Assembly: GCA_018365455.1 (NCBI GenBank)
Contig: JAGZJZ010000067.1
Coordinates: 1 to 33,064 of the forward strand
Direction: 5' to 3'
From: Clostridiales bacterium
GTDB lineage: Bacteria; Bacillota; Clostridia; Lachnospirales; Lachnospiraceae
DNA: 33,064 nucleotides
A model generated the notes under the pieces. That model was given only the letters and a program-made list of their open reading frames with translations. It had not been told where the DNA came from and did no database searches. A program made the position numbers and the translations under genes. Of this stretch, positions 17,505 through 25,931 are shown piece after piece; position 1 is the stretch's first letter, and the number at the start of each line of letters is the position of its first letter.

Positions 17505-19051
17505 TTCAGCACCTTCTCCCGATACTCAGAAGGCGAGAGACCAACGATTTTTTTAAAACTCTTGCTAAAATAATTTCCATCCGAATAGCCGACTTTAGAA
17601 GAGATATCAGTTATCTTGTATCTGGGGTCGGACAGCAGCTGTTTTGCCTTTTCCATGCGGTATTCCGTAATATACTGGTTCAGAGTCTGATGGGTTTCTG
17701 TTTTAAACAGGGTACAGACATAAGAAGTAGAAAGATAGACATGTTCACTAATATCTTTCACGGATAAGGTATCATTCATATAATTCTTCTGTATAAAATC
17801 TTTTATCATAAAGATTGTTGAATTTTCCTGTACCTGGGTATCTAGAGCTTCAAAATAATAATCTATTTTATTGAGAAGTGATTTGTGAAGCTCTGCCAGT
17901 GTCTGAAACTTCTCAATATATTCCAATATACTCTCCATCTGTGATTCCATCCCTGCATTTACCTGTTGTGACTTGCTGCTGTTCTGTACGATCATGAACA
18001 GCTTATAGTAGATGTCCCGAACCTGGTTTGGCAGATAAGAACGGTTGTTTTTAAAATATTCAAAGATACGATTTAAAATATTTTCCGCCGCCTGCTTGTC
18101 TTTGGACGACAGAGCTTCTGTGAAAGCGGAAGAGGGATCGGTAAATACAGAAGAGGATAGAGCAGTTGCGTTCATATCGGTCAAAATACTGTTGTATTCA
18201 TAAAAGAAGCTGCTTTGCAGCAAAATAACAGCCTGGCTGTAGGAGTGATAAACCTTGTGAATATCATTTACCGTACTGCCGACCACGATAAAAAAAGTGC
18301 CTATTTCGCTATATAGAGTTTTCAAATGCTCAGAGAACTTCAGAACAGTTTCCGGGGAAGGCTTTAACGTACCAAAGATATGGTATACAATATGCTGTTC
18401 ATGCTTACTTACGTGTATACTCTGTAAATGGTATTTCATTAAAAAGGAATCCAGCTGTTTATGAATTGTATTAATAGAATTTCCTTTGTTCTCACTGAAA
18501 TTATTTGTTAACTTTACAATAATTGTGGTGAAGTAAAGAATCGTACTGGGAGGATACTGAAAATCACGGAGTAAATCGTCTATGCCTTCTACATCCTGAG
18601 AGGGATAGGTTAAAAGCAATGCCAGTCTGGAGGAACGCTCCAGTGAAAGTAATGTCTCCGATTGTTTGGTACGGTTTAATTGTTTGTTCTCTTCAATTGC
18701 TTCCAATACCGCTTCTTCAATTTCCAGAGGGTCCAGAGGCTTTTCAACATAATTAATCGCCTTTAATTTAATTGCTGCTTTCAAATACTCTTTATCGGAA
18801 TATCCGCTCATGAAAATAATACATACATCCGGCAGAATCACTTTGATTTTCTCTGCCATTGCAATACCATCCATTCTGGGCATTCTTACATCACTTAATA
18901 TAATTTCCGGTTTTTCTTTTTTAGCAGTCTCAAGACCATTGATCCCATCATCAGCTAAAAAAATGTCAAATATACCCAGTGATTTCCAGTTTACGGAAGA
19001 CATTAATCCCTCTCTTGTTAATTGTTCGTCATCTACTATTAGTAATTTCAT
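17501..19051 (-). CDS. YesN-type AraC-family response regulator
   Basis: A 516-residue cytoplasmic regulator. The N-terminal REC domain (~1-122) has acidic pocket D7/D8, phospho-acceptor Asp54 (LSDVRMPRMDG), Ser82 and Lys104 (EKPL). A long variable linker leads to a C-terminal double helix-turn-helix AraC domain (~410-514, ending GLSPSEYRE). It is the cognate partner of the downstream kinase, whose ATG overlaps its stop by 4 bp. The ribosome site (AGGGAG) and start codon lie partly inside one arm of a 13-bp inverted repeat (see 19051-19119). The likely target is the divergent ABC transporter operon or the rhamnosidases; this is inferred from position. Confidence 0.94.
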   Translation of the reverse strand: MKLLIVDDEQLTREGLMSSVNWKSLGIFDIFLADDGINGLETAKKEKPEIILSDVRMPRMDGIAMAEKIKVILPDVCIIFMSGYSDKEYLKAAIKLKAINYVEKPLDPLEIEEAVLEAIEENKQLNRTKQSETLLSLERSSRLALLLTYPSQDVEGIDDLLRDFQYPPSTILYFTTIIVKLTNNFSENKGNSINTIHKQLDSFLMKYHLQSIHVSKHEQHIVYHIFGTLKPSPETVLKFSEHLKTLYSEIGTFFIVVGSTVNDIHKVYHSYSQAVILLQSSFFYEYNSILTDMNATALSSSVFTDPSSAFTEALSSKDKQAAENILNRIFEYFKNNRSYLPNQVRDIYYKLFMIVQNSSKSQQVNAGMESQMESILEYIEKFQTLAELHKSLLNKIDYYFEALDTQVQENSTIFMIKDFIQKNYMNDTLSVKDISEHVYLSTSYVCTLFKTETHQTLNQYITEYRMEKAKQLLSDPRYKITDISSKVGYSDGNYFSKSFKKIVGLSPSEYREKVLK

Positions 19052-19119
19052 CTATTGTAATCTCCCTGATGTGATAGTTACAGTTACATTTTAACAAAAT
19101 AAAAAAAGATTACAATAGA
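19051..19119 (-). promoter_or_regulatory. Inverted repeat enclosing the start region of the response-regulator gene
   Basis: On the minus strand TCTATTGTAATCT (19119-19107) is followed 43 nt later by its perfect complement AGATTACAATAGA (19063-19051). The last A is the first base of the ATG. The 3' arm begins directly after the GGG of the ribosome site, so pairing of the arms in mRNA would mask part of the Shine-Dalgarno sequence and the start codon. The upstream regulator's stop is at 19133-19135, about 14 nt before the 5' arm, so a terminating ribosome could open the stem. Translational coupling by this route is inference. Confidence 0.5.
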
Positions 19120-19132
19120 AATTACCATTTCT

Positions 19133-20584
19133 TCATAAATTCTCGTTATTTATGTATCTTTGGTATTCAGAAGGAGACATATTTGTGCATTTTGTAAATA
19201 TCCTGGAAAGCTGCTGGCTGCTTGAAAATCCCGTCAGAGAAGCAATTTCCTTAGTAGAAAGCTGAGGTTGTTCTTTTATTTTTCTTTTGGCATTACAAAT
19301 TCGTATATCTTCCAAATAATCAGTGAAACGGGTTCCGGTCTTCTCACGGAATAGTAAAAACAGGTAATCGGGAGTATGCCCGAACATCTCCGCAAGATTC
19401 TGTACTTCAATTTCATGTGTATAGTTTTCCCGGATATACTGTTTTATATCTTCCGTCAAACCTGGTTCATCCCCGTCAGATACAGCGTTTTTTATTTCCG
19501 CTGCCTTTTCCTGAATGGATCTTAAAAAGGCAGGAAATGATTCCGTCTGCAGGGTAACGTCTGTAATGGATTTCAGATACAGGGATACATTATATTTTTC
19601 ACATGCAGCAAATGCTCGTTCTAATAAGGGGGCAGAATAAGCTTGGTTGATCGCCTCCAGGAGAAGTTCTTCTTCTTTTTCCATCAACCCCAGGATAATC
19701 ATATTCAGCAAATGGTTTAATTTTTGAAGGGTATCTTCAGAGGCTGTCTGTTCCAAATCATGATAAGGAATTAGGTTGCCATACTGGCAAAGGCTCCGGA
19801 AGGAAGCCAGGTCAGTAATTTTACCTGCAGTTTTAAAGCATTCCCGCAAAGTTTCACAGCAAAAGCAGATTACACTCAGAGGGGAGCGGCTCTCTCTTGC
19901 CAGCTTCTGAAGAAAGGTCAGAGTCTCCCGGCGCATGGGGTCTTCCTTCAATAAGACAAGAAGCGCCCCGTCATCCAGATACAAAAATCCGTTGCATACA
20001 GGTGTGGATGCATTGTCTGCAAAGTAATCCTGTATCCGGGTCTGAAGCTGCTGGTACATGGAATACTGGTCATGAAAGTCGTCGTAATCCGCATACAGCA
20101 CATATCCATGGTATTCGGAAGTATAGTCTTCCGGTATTTCCCCATAGGACTGGAAACAGTTATAATCCTGAATCAGCTGGTGGGGAAAATTGTTGTAACG
20201 GACCCATTTTAACTTATCCAGTTTTTTATCCGCCTGAACCAGGCTCCGTTCAATATCTTCTAAAGTAATCGGTTTTACAAGATAGTCTTTTGCTCCCAGC
20301 TGAATTGCTTTCTGGGCATAATGAAAGTCGGAATATCCGCTTAATATGACAATGTTCGCATCCGGACAGTATCGCTTTGTTTCTTCAAATCCTTCAATTC
20401 TGTCCATTAAAGGCATTTTTATATCCAGAAAGATAAGGTCAGGGTGTGCGTCTCTTGAAACCGTTACCAGTTCTTTTATATTTTTAGCTTCCACTATTTT
20501 ATGAAGCCCGGGATATTCTGTCTGGATGATGCGGGTAATTTCCTGGCGTGACTTTTGATCGTCATCCGCAATTAATATTTTCAT
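19133..20584 (-). CDS. Second AraC-family response regulator
   Basis: A 483-residue regulator. Its REC domain (~1-120) has D7-D9, phospho-acceptor Asp54 (IFLDIKMPLMD), Ser82 (LSGYSD) and Lys104 (VKPI). The middle region (~130-375) is divergent, and a C-terminal AraC-type HTH (~379-480) ends NMSPSEYQRY. A strong ribosome site (AAGGAGG, 20601-20595 minus) lies 10 nt before the ATG. It is first in a three-gene regulatory operon with the YesN-type regulator (81-bp gap) and the single kinase, so either two regulators share one kinase or this one is served by a kinase elsewhere. Its motif continues MDRIEG rather than the usual MDGxE. Its target is unknown; the divergent transporter is the obvious candidate. 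Confidence 0.92.
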   Translation of the reverse strand: MKILIADDDQKSRQEITRIIQTEYPGLHKIVEAKNIKELVTVSRDAHPDLIFLDIKMPLMDRIEGFEETKRYCPDANIVILSGYSDFHYAQKAIQLGAKDYLVKPITLEDIERSLVQADKKLDKLKWVRYNNFPHQLIQDYNCFQSYGEIPEDYTSEYHGYVLYADYDDFHDQYSMYQQLQTRIQDYFADNASTPVCNGFLYLDDGALLVLLKEDPMRRETLTFLQKLARESRSPLSVICFCCETLRECFKTAGKITDLASFRSLCQYGNLIPYHDLEQTASEDTLQKLNHLLNMIILGLMEKEEELLLEAINQAYSAPLLERAFAACEKYNVSLYLKSITDVTLQTESFPAFLRSIQEKAAEIKNAVSDGDEPGLTEDIKQYIRENYTHEIEVQNLAEMFGHTPDYLFLLFREKTGTRFTDYLEDIRICNAKRKIKEQPQLSTKEIASLTGFSSSQQLSRIFTKCTNMSPSEYQRYINNENL

Positions 20585-20636
20585 GTATTAGAAACCTCCT
20601 TGATAAGATTTTTAGGCAATGGTATTTTCTGTGACC

Positions 20637-20645
20637 ATTATAGCA
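20637..20645 (-). promoter_or_regulatory. Extended -10 promoter for the regulatory operon
   Basis: The minus strand reads TGCTATAAT, a perfect TATAAT with an upstream TGn extension, about 52 bp before the ATG at 20584. No good -35 hexamer is present, as is common for extended -10 promoters. Confidence 0.6.
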
Positions 20646-20713
20646 GATAAATGTGGGCTTGTATCCTTCATATCATAGATTTTCTGTTAACAAATTGAAA
20701 ACCCCAGGATACT

Positions 20714-20825
20714 GGTAAAATAAACCTTTTATCATAAACTAGAACTAAGTTGTTCACAATTTATTCAAAATTCAAAAATATTTTACCCTGAATCAAATTA
20801 TTTTCCTGTATAAAATAAATTTACC
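20714..20825 (+). promoter_or_regulatory. Putative operator/promoter region of the first ABC operon (three GGTAAAwT motifs)
   Basis: This is the main content of the ~300-bp divergent gap 20585-20886. GGTAAAAT occurs at 20714-20721, its inverse ATTTTACC at 20780-20787, and AATTTACC (inverse of GGTAAATT) at 20818-20825. A candidate -10, TATAAA, sits at 20809-20814 without a recognisable -35. The middle motif lies where a -35 would be, as expected for an activator-dependent promoter. The outer sites share CTGGTAAA / TTTACCAG. Which regulator binds is unknown; the adjacent AraC-type response regulators are candidates. Confidence 0.35.
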
Positions 20826-20886
20826 AGATGATAGGATATTAATAGATCAAAGATAAATGAAAAAACATAAGGGAGGAGAATATAAG

Positions 20887-22389
20887 GTGTCTGAGTATGT
20901 TCTTGAATTAAAAGGTATTACAAAGATATTTCCAGGTGTAAAGGCTCTTGACAAGGTACACTTTCAATTGAAAAAGGGTGAGATACATGCACTGATGGGT
21001 GAAAACGGCGCCGGAAAATCCACGTTTATAAAAGTAATTACAGGTGTACATAAAGCAGAAGAGGGTGAAATGTTCCTGGATGGCAAGCCTGTAAATTTTA
21101 AAGGTCCAAAGGATGCACAGAAGGTAGGAATCGCAGCAATCTACCAGCATGTTACTTCTTATCCGCATCTGACGGTTACCGAAAATATTTTTATGGGTCA
21201 TGAGGATGTAAAACACGGAATGATTCAATGGAAGAAAATGAATGATGAGGCGAATAAGCTTCTGAAAGAATTAAATGCAGATTTTGATGCAACTGCTGAA
21301 ATGGGATCTTTAAGTGTTGCACAGCAGCAGATGGTAGAGATTGCCAAAGCATTGTCAATGAAGGCGAGAATCATTATTATGGATGAGCCTACCGCAGCGC
21401 TTACAAAAAGAGAATCTGAAGAACTATACAAGATAGCAGAAAAGCTCAGAGACGAGGGAGCGTCCATCATTTTCATCTCCCACAGATTTGAAGATATGTA
21501 CCGTCTGGCATCAAAGGTTACGGTATTCCGTGATTCCCAGTATATCGGGACATATGATGTAGATGGAATTACCAATGCGGATCTGATCAAAGCCATGGTT
21601 GGACGTGAGATCAATGACCTGTTCCCGAAGCCGGAGGTGAAGCTTGGGCAGGAAGTCCTGCGGGTAGAAAAATTAAGCCGTCAGGGATACTTCAAAAATG
21701 TATCTTTCAGTGTCAGAAAAGGGGAAATCCTTGGACTTACCGGACTGGTAGGTGCTGGACGTACTGAGGTGGTACAGACTATTTTCGGAGTTGAAAAGTT
21801 TGATTCCGGTAAGGTCTATCTGGAAGGAAAAGAAGTACATATCAAACAACCATCCGATGCCATGCAGTTAGGTATTGGGCTGCTTCCGGAAGACAGACAG
21901 CACCAGGGATTGATTTTAGACTGGGGTATTGGAAGAAACATCACACTTGCGGAACTAAGTAAGTATTCAAAAAATGGAATTACCAATGATAAGGTAGAAA
22001 GAGAAGCAGCGAAAAAGCTGGCGGAAGAAGTGGATACAAAAGCAGTTACTGTTTTTGACAAAGCAAGTTCACTGTCAGGAGGAAACCAGCAGAAAGTTGT
22101 TGTGGCAAAGCTGTTATCCTCAGATCTTAAGGTAATCATCCTGGATGAGCCGACAAAAGGTGTAGACGTTGGTGCGAAAGCTGCAATTTATGAGATCATG
22201 GGTGATCTGGCGAAAAAAGGTTATGCAATTATCATGATTTCTTCAGAAATGCCGGAAATCCTGGGTATGAGCGATAGAATCGTAGTTATGTGTCAGGGTA
22301 AAGTAACCGGTGAATTAAATCGTGAGGAAGCAACCCAGGAGGGCATCTTAAAATATGCGATGGCAAAATCTTCCTCGGATGCAAACTAG
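20887..22389 (+). CDS. Rhamnose-type sugar ABC transporter, duplicated ATPase (RhaT/RbsA/MglA class)
   Basis: Cytoplasmic ATPase of 500 residues with two ABC domains, energising the two permeases downstream. Domain 1 has Walker A GENGAGKST, signature LSVAQQQMVEIAKALS and Walker B IIIMDEPTAAL. Domain 2 has the degenerate GLVGAGRTE loop typical of monosaccharide importers, signature LSGGNQQKVVVAKLL and Walker B VIILDEPTKGVDVG. The GTG at 20887 is chosen because GGGAGGAG (20871-20878) lies 8 nt upstream and the family's usual N-terminus (SEYVLELKGITKIFPGVKAL) starts there. An upstream in-frame ATG at 20857 would put this ribosome site inside the gene. It is first of four genes (ATPase, permease, permease, binding protein) followed by rhaM. 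That order plus a mutarotase parallels rhizobial rhaSTPQU, so rhamnose is the likely substrate. Confidence 0.9.
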   Translation: MSEYVLELKGITKIFPGVKALDKVHFQLKKGEIHALMGENGAGKSTFIKVITGVHKAEEGEMFLDGKPVNFKGPKDAQKVGIAAIYQHVTSYPHLTVTENIFMGHEDVKHGMIQWKKMNDEANKLLKELNADFDATAEMGSLSVAQQQMVEIAKALSMKARIIIMDEPTAALTKRESEELYKIAEKLRDEGASIIFISHRFEDMYRLASKVTVFRDSQYIGTYDVDGITNADLIKAMVGREINDLFPKPEVKLGQEVLRVEKLSRQGYFKNVSFSVRKGEILGLTGLVGAGRTEVVQTIFGVEKFDSGKVYLEGKEVHIKQPSDAMQLGIGLLPEDRQHQGLILDWGIGRNITLAELSKYSKNGITNDKVEREAAKKLAEEVDTKAVTVFDKASSLSGGNQQKVVVAKLLSSDLKVIILDEPTKGVDVGAKAAIYEIMGDLAKKGYAIIMISSEMPEILGMSDRIVVMCQGKVTGELNREEATQEGILKYAMAKSSSDAN

Positions 22390-22410
22390 AAAGGAGAGAC
22401 AAATAGCAAA

Positions 22411-23412
22411 ATGGAAAAGAAATTCAGTCTGAAAAAATTAACCAGCTCTCGTGAAATGAGTTTGCTCCTGGTAGTTATTGTACTTTGTATTTTTATACAA
22501 TTTCGAAACAGCTCTTTCCTGACGGGTACGGTTATTGTAGAAATGTTAAAGAATTATTCCGTAACAATGATCCTTGCACTGGGGATGATGTGCGTGCTGC
22601 TGATCGGAGGAATTGATATCTCCATCGGGTCAACCATAGCACTATCCGGTATGGGAAGCGCTCTTATGATGAGAGACGGAGTATTTTCAAATACTTTACT
22701 GGGATTTGTAATGTCAGTCCTCATCGGACTGGTATGCGGACTTGTAATCGGCCTGGTAATCTCAAAAGGAAAAGTGTTACCGATTATTGCAACACTTGGT
22801 TTTATGAATATTTACAGAGGTTTAACATATCTCATTGCCAACAGCCAATGGGTAGCTGCTTACCAGGTACCGGAAAAATTCAAAGCATTTGCACAGAGCA
22901 GTTATCTCACATTTGGATTAGTGAATAATCTGGTTACCATTATGATTATCTGTTATGTGATCTTTTTCATCATTATGAAATGGACCAGAACAGGAAGAAA
23001 AATTTATGCAATCGGAAGTAATCCGGAAGCAGCAGAGATCTCCGGTATCAAAATTGACAACATTAAGTTATTAGTGTATTCCCTGATGGGAGGTATTTGT
23101 GGTCTTGCAGGTGCAATGTGGGTATCAGTATATGCATCAGCTCAGGGTGATATGGCTACCGGTATAGAAATGGATGTTATCGCAGCCTGTGTAATTGGAG
23201 GTGTAAGTTTAACCGGAGGCCGTGGAAGCGTGGTCGGAGTATTCTTAGGTTCACTTACCATCGCAATCATCGGAAAAGCACTTCCATTAATTGGAGTGTC
23301 CCAATTCTGGCAGAGTGCAATAAAAGGTGTTATTATATTAGTTGCGGTTATCCTGAATGTTATGGCTCAAAGAGTTATGGATAAGAATAATCTGAAAGGA
23401 AGGGAGATGTAA
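22411..23412 (+). CDS. Sugar ABC transporter permease (RhaP/RbsC-like)
   Basis: Integral membrane protein of 333 residues with about 8-10 hydrophobic helices, of the BPD_transp_2 family (RbsC, LsrC, RhaP). Family landmarks are the LLIGGIDISIGSTIALSGMG loop, GxGRKIYAIGSNPEAAEISGI before the later helices, and CVIGGVSLTGGRGSVVGVFLG. It forms the membrane channel with the next gene. A ribosome site (AAAGGAGA, 22390-22397) directly follows the ATPase stop, and the gap to the following permease is 2 bp, so it is clearly in the same operon. Confidence 0.93.
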   Translation: MEKKFSLKKLTSSREMSLLLVVIVLCIFIQFRNSSFLTGTVIVEMLKNYSVTMILALGMMCVLLIGGIDISIGSTIALSGMGSALMMRDGVFSNTLLGFVMSVLIGLVCGLVIGLVISKGKVLPIIATLGFMNIYRGLTYLIANSQWVAAYQVPEKFKAFAQSSYLTFGLVNNLVTIMIICYVIFFIIMKWTRTGRKIYAIGSNPEAAEISGIKIDNIKLLVYSLMGGICGLAGAMWVSVYASAQGDMATGIEMDVIAACVIGGVSLTGGRGSVVGVFLGSLTIAIIGKALPLIGVSQFWQSAIKGVIILVAVILNVMAQRVMDKNNLKGREM

Positions 23413-23414
23413 TC

Positions 23415-24428
23415 ATGGCAACAAAATCTGGAAGAACAATATCAGCAGAAAAGAAATCATCATGGAAACAGACCCTTCTGAAATGGGAATCATTTTTAAT
23501 CATTTTGTTTATTGCCGTTAATGTTATGAACTCCTTCATTTCACCCAACTATTTAAGCGTATCAGGATTATTTACAGCTACCTCATCTTTCCTGGAAAAA
23601 GCATTTATCGCTTTACCTATGGCTTATATCCTGGTACTGGGTGAAATCGACATCTCGGTTGGTTCCATCGTAGCATTATCAGCGGTTTTAATGTCACTGG
23701 CATATAACGCAGGAGTTCCGATGGGCCTTGCAATCATTATCTGTCTCTTAGTCGGAACAGCATGCGGGTTCTTAAATGGATTAATCCTTACTAAGTTTAC
23801 CGAACTGGCACCTATGATCGTAACTTTAGGCACACAGATTTTATTCAGAGGTATTGCTGAAATTCTCCTGGGCGATCAGGCAGCAGGCGGACTTACAAGC
23901 GTAGAATGGTTCAGTAATCTATACTGGGGATCCATAGGTCCCGTACCATATATGTTTATCGTATTTGTAATCTGTGCAGTTGTATTTGGACTGGTATTAC
24001 ATAAAACCACTTTCGGAAGAAGAATTTACGCAATCGGAAGTAACCGTCTGGCAGCTGAATATGCAGGTATCCATGTACAGAAGCTTCGTTTAGTCGTTTA
24101 TACCATCGCAGGTACATTTTCAGCAGTTACTGCAGTGTTCCTGGCAGCCCGTATGGGAAGTACACGATCTAATATTGCAGCAGGATATGAACTGGAAGCA
24201 ATCTCCATGGTAGTATTAGGAGGTATCTCTACCGCAGGCGGTAAGGGTAATTTCCCGGGAACAGTTATTGCGATCTTTATCATTGGTTTCTTAAGATATG
24301 GATTGGGACTGATCAACGTACCGTCACAGGTTATGTTAGTAATTATCGGTGCATTACTGGTAATAGCCGTAATGATACCAAACGTTAATATCGGAAAATT
24401 TTTAAAGAAAAAAGAAGCAGCAAACTAA
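23415..24428 (+). CDS. Sugar ABC transporter permease (RhaQ/LsrD-like)
   Basis: A 337-residue membrane protein of the same permease family, with VLGEIDISVGSIVALSAV, FGRRIYAIGSNRLAAEYAGI and VVLGGISTAGGKGNFPGT loops. It is the second half of a heterodimeric channel; paired non-identical permeases are typical of the rhamnose and AI-2 subgroups rather than ribose systems. It begins 2 bp after the preceding stop with GGGAG as ribosome site. The C-terminus is short and Lys-rich, ending about 15 residues after IPNVN, unlike its paralogue at 27766-29028, which carries a long tail. Confidence 0.93.
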   Translation: MATKSGRTISAEKKSSWKQTLLKWESFLIILFIAVNVMNSFISPNYLSVSGLFTATSSFLEKAFIALPMAYILVLGEIDISVGSIVALSAVLMSLAYNAGVPMGLAIIICLLVGTACGFLNGLILTKFTELAPMIVTLGTQILFRGIAEILLGDQAAGGLTSVEWFSNLYWGSIGPVPYMFIVFVICAVVFGLVLHKTTFGRRIYAIGSNRLAAEYAGIHVQKLRLVVYTIAGTFSAVTAVFLAARMGSTRSNIAAGYELEAISMVVLGGISTAGGKGNFPGTVIAIFIIGFLRYGLGLINVPSQVMLVIIGALLVIAVMIPNVNIGKFLKKKEAAN

Positions 24429-24524
24429 AAAATGATAAATCAGAGTCATTAAAAAATTACTAATCAGGTACTTACACTAAGGTGTTATGTATAAAACTAT
24501 TTATTCCAAGGGAGGAAACAATCA

Positions 24525-25703
24525 ATGAAGAAAAAAGTAATTAGTGCATTATTATGTATGTCCATGGTTGCTACAATGATGGCAGGCTGCGGAAGCAGCG
24601 AAACAAAGACAACAGAAGCAGCGAAAACAGAGGCAGCAAAAACAGAAGCTGCAACAGAAGCAGGCGGCGACACTACAGAAGCAAAATCGGAAGCAGCTAC
24701 TACAGAAGCTGCAGGTGACGAAACAGAAGCAGCAAAAGCAGACGGCGGTGCTGATGTAAGTGGAAATACTTATGCAATCGTTACAAAAGCAGCAGGAAAT
24801 CCTTATAATGAAAAAGAAGCTACCGGATTCCAGGAAGTAATTGATGCAGCTGGCGGAAAATGCGTAGTTAAACATCCGGAAAGCGCTACAGCAGAAGCTC
24901 AGATCACAATGATCAACGAATTAGTTGCTCAGGGTGTACAGTCTATCTCAATTGCAGGTAATGACTTTGACGCTCTTCAGCCGGCATTAAAAGCAGCTAT
25001 GGATAAAGGCATCCAGGTATCTTCCTTAGATGCAAACGTAAATCCTGACAGCCGTAAAACATTTGTTAACCAGGCTGGTGTAGACCAGATCGGACAGACA
25101 TTAATGGATGCTGTACTTGATATCTCCGGTGGAGAAGGACAGTGGGCTATCCTTTCCGCAACAAGCCAGGCTACCAACCAGAACTCCTGGATTGAGTCTA
25201 TGAAGAAAGTTATGGAAGATGAAAAATATTCCAAACTGGAATTAGTAGAAGTTGCTTACGGTGATGACGAATACCAGAAATCAGTTGACCAGACACAGGC
25301 GTTATTACAGAATTACCCAGACCTGAAAGTTATCTGTGCTCCTACTACCGTAGGTATCATGGCAGCAGCTAAAGTTATCCAGGATCAGGGCGTTGCAGAC
25401 AAAGTTAAATTAACAGGACTTGGACTTCCATCTGAAATGGCTGATTATATCGGTGATGATGATACACATTCCTGTCCTTACATGTACTTATGGAATCCAA
25501 TTGATGTAGGACGTCTGTCTGCTTATACATCAATGGCATTAGTATCCGGTGAAATCACAGGCGCAGCTGGTGAGAAATTTACAGCTGGCGACATGGGCGA
25601 ATACGAAATCACAGCAGCTGCTGACGGCGGAACAGAAATCATCGTTGGACCTCCTTTCAAATTTGATCCATCCAACATCAATGATTGGAAATCCGTATAC
25701 TAA
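24525..25703 (+). CDS. Rhamnose-type sugar-binding lipoprotein (RhaS/LsrB family)
   Basis: A 392-residue extracytoplasmic solute-binding protein. The signal ends in the lipobox MAGC with lipidated Cys22. A ~55-residue Ala/Glu/Thr linker of TEAAK-like repeats tethers a periplasmic-binding-protein type I (Peripla_BP_4) domain. Recognisable stretches are KAAGNPYNEKEATGF, SIAGNDFDALQPAL, TGLGLPSEM and PYMYLWNPIDVG; TGLGLPSEM followed by LWNP is characteristic of the rhamnose-binding subgroup. It lies 96 bp after the second permease, a gap with TGTATAAAA (24488-24496) that may be a supplementary promoter boosting binding-protein synthesis. GGGAGG precedes the ATG at good spacing. A strong terminator follows. 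Rhamnose as ligand rests on family and the adjacent rhaM. Confidence 0.9.
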   Translation: MKKKVISALLCMSMVATMMAGCGSSETKTTEAAKTEAAKTEAATEAGGDTTEAKSEAATTEAAGDETEAAKADGGADVSGNTYAIVTKAAGNPYNEKEATGFQEVIDAAGGKCVVKHPESATAEAQITMINELVAQGVQSISIAGNDFDALQPALKAAMDKGIQVSSLDANVNPDSRKTFVNQAGVDQIGQTLMDAVLDISGGEGQWAILSATSQATNQNSWIESMKKVMEDEKYSKLELVEVAYGDDEYQKSVDQTQALLQNYPDLKVICAPTTVGIMAAAKVIQDQGVADKVKLTGLGLPSEMADYIGDDDTHSCPYMYLWNPIDVGRLSAYTSMALVSGEITGAAGEKFTAGDMGEYEITAAADGGTEIIVGPPFKFDPSNINDWKSVY

Positions 25704-25757
25704 AATTACGCAATAACTGCTAATAACAAACTTTTTCATATCATATTTTCCTTATAA

Positions 25758-25798
25758 AAAAGTCTTCTGCCTGTACCCCATACAGGCGGGGGACTTTT
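25758..25798 (+). terminator. Terminator after the first ABC operon
   Basis: An 18-bp stem including three G·T pairs (25758-25775 with 25781-25798) has a CCCCA loop and ends in CTTTT. Its inner part is GCCTGTA / TACAGGC. It separates the binding-protein gene from rhaM. Confidence 0.85.
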
Positions 25799-25828
25799 AA
25801 ATCTTATAGTTTCAATCTTATATTTCTA

Positions 25829-25837
25829 TGATACAAT
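25829..25837 (+). promoter_or_regulatory. Extended -10 promoter for rhaM
   Basis: TGATACAAT is a TGn-extended -10 with hexamer TACAAT (25832-25837). A weak -35 candidate, TTTCAA, lies 16 bp upstream. A start near 25844 would place the whole structured repeat (25852-25906) in the rhaM leader. Confidence 0.55.
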
Positions 25838-25851
25838 AAGTAAAAGACTTG

Positions 25852-25906
25852 GCGGAAGCGGCCAAATTTACAAGCATTCATGCATGTATGGTTTGCAGTC
25901 TGCAAA
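25852..25906 (+). repeat. Dispersed structured repeat, copy 3 (rhaM leader)
   Basis: The left flank GCGGAAGCGGCCAAA (25852-25866), a 20-nt centre (25867-25886) and the right flank TATGGTTTGC (25887-25896) match copies 1 and 2 in spacing. The centre differs in sequence but includes most of a 16-bp near-palindrome, CATTCATGCATGTATG (25875-25890). It is followed by a TTTGCA / TGCAAA hairpin (25892-25906). The rhaM ribosome site begins about 11 nt later. Confidence 0.65.
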
Positions 25907-25931
25907 TTAAAAAACTAGGAGGTAATACATT

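Noticed and set aside
20887..25703. Autoinducer-2 (Lsr) import system
   Set aside because: The permeases and binding protein are also similar to LsrC/D/B, but no lsrK, lsrF or lsrG is present. The neighbouring rhaM and GH78 enzymes point to rhamnose.
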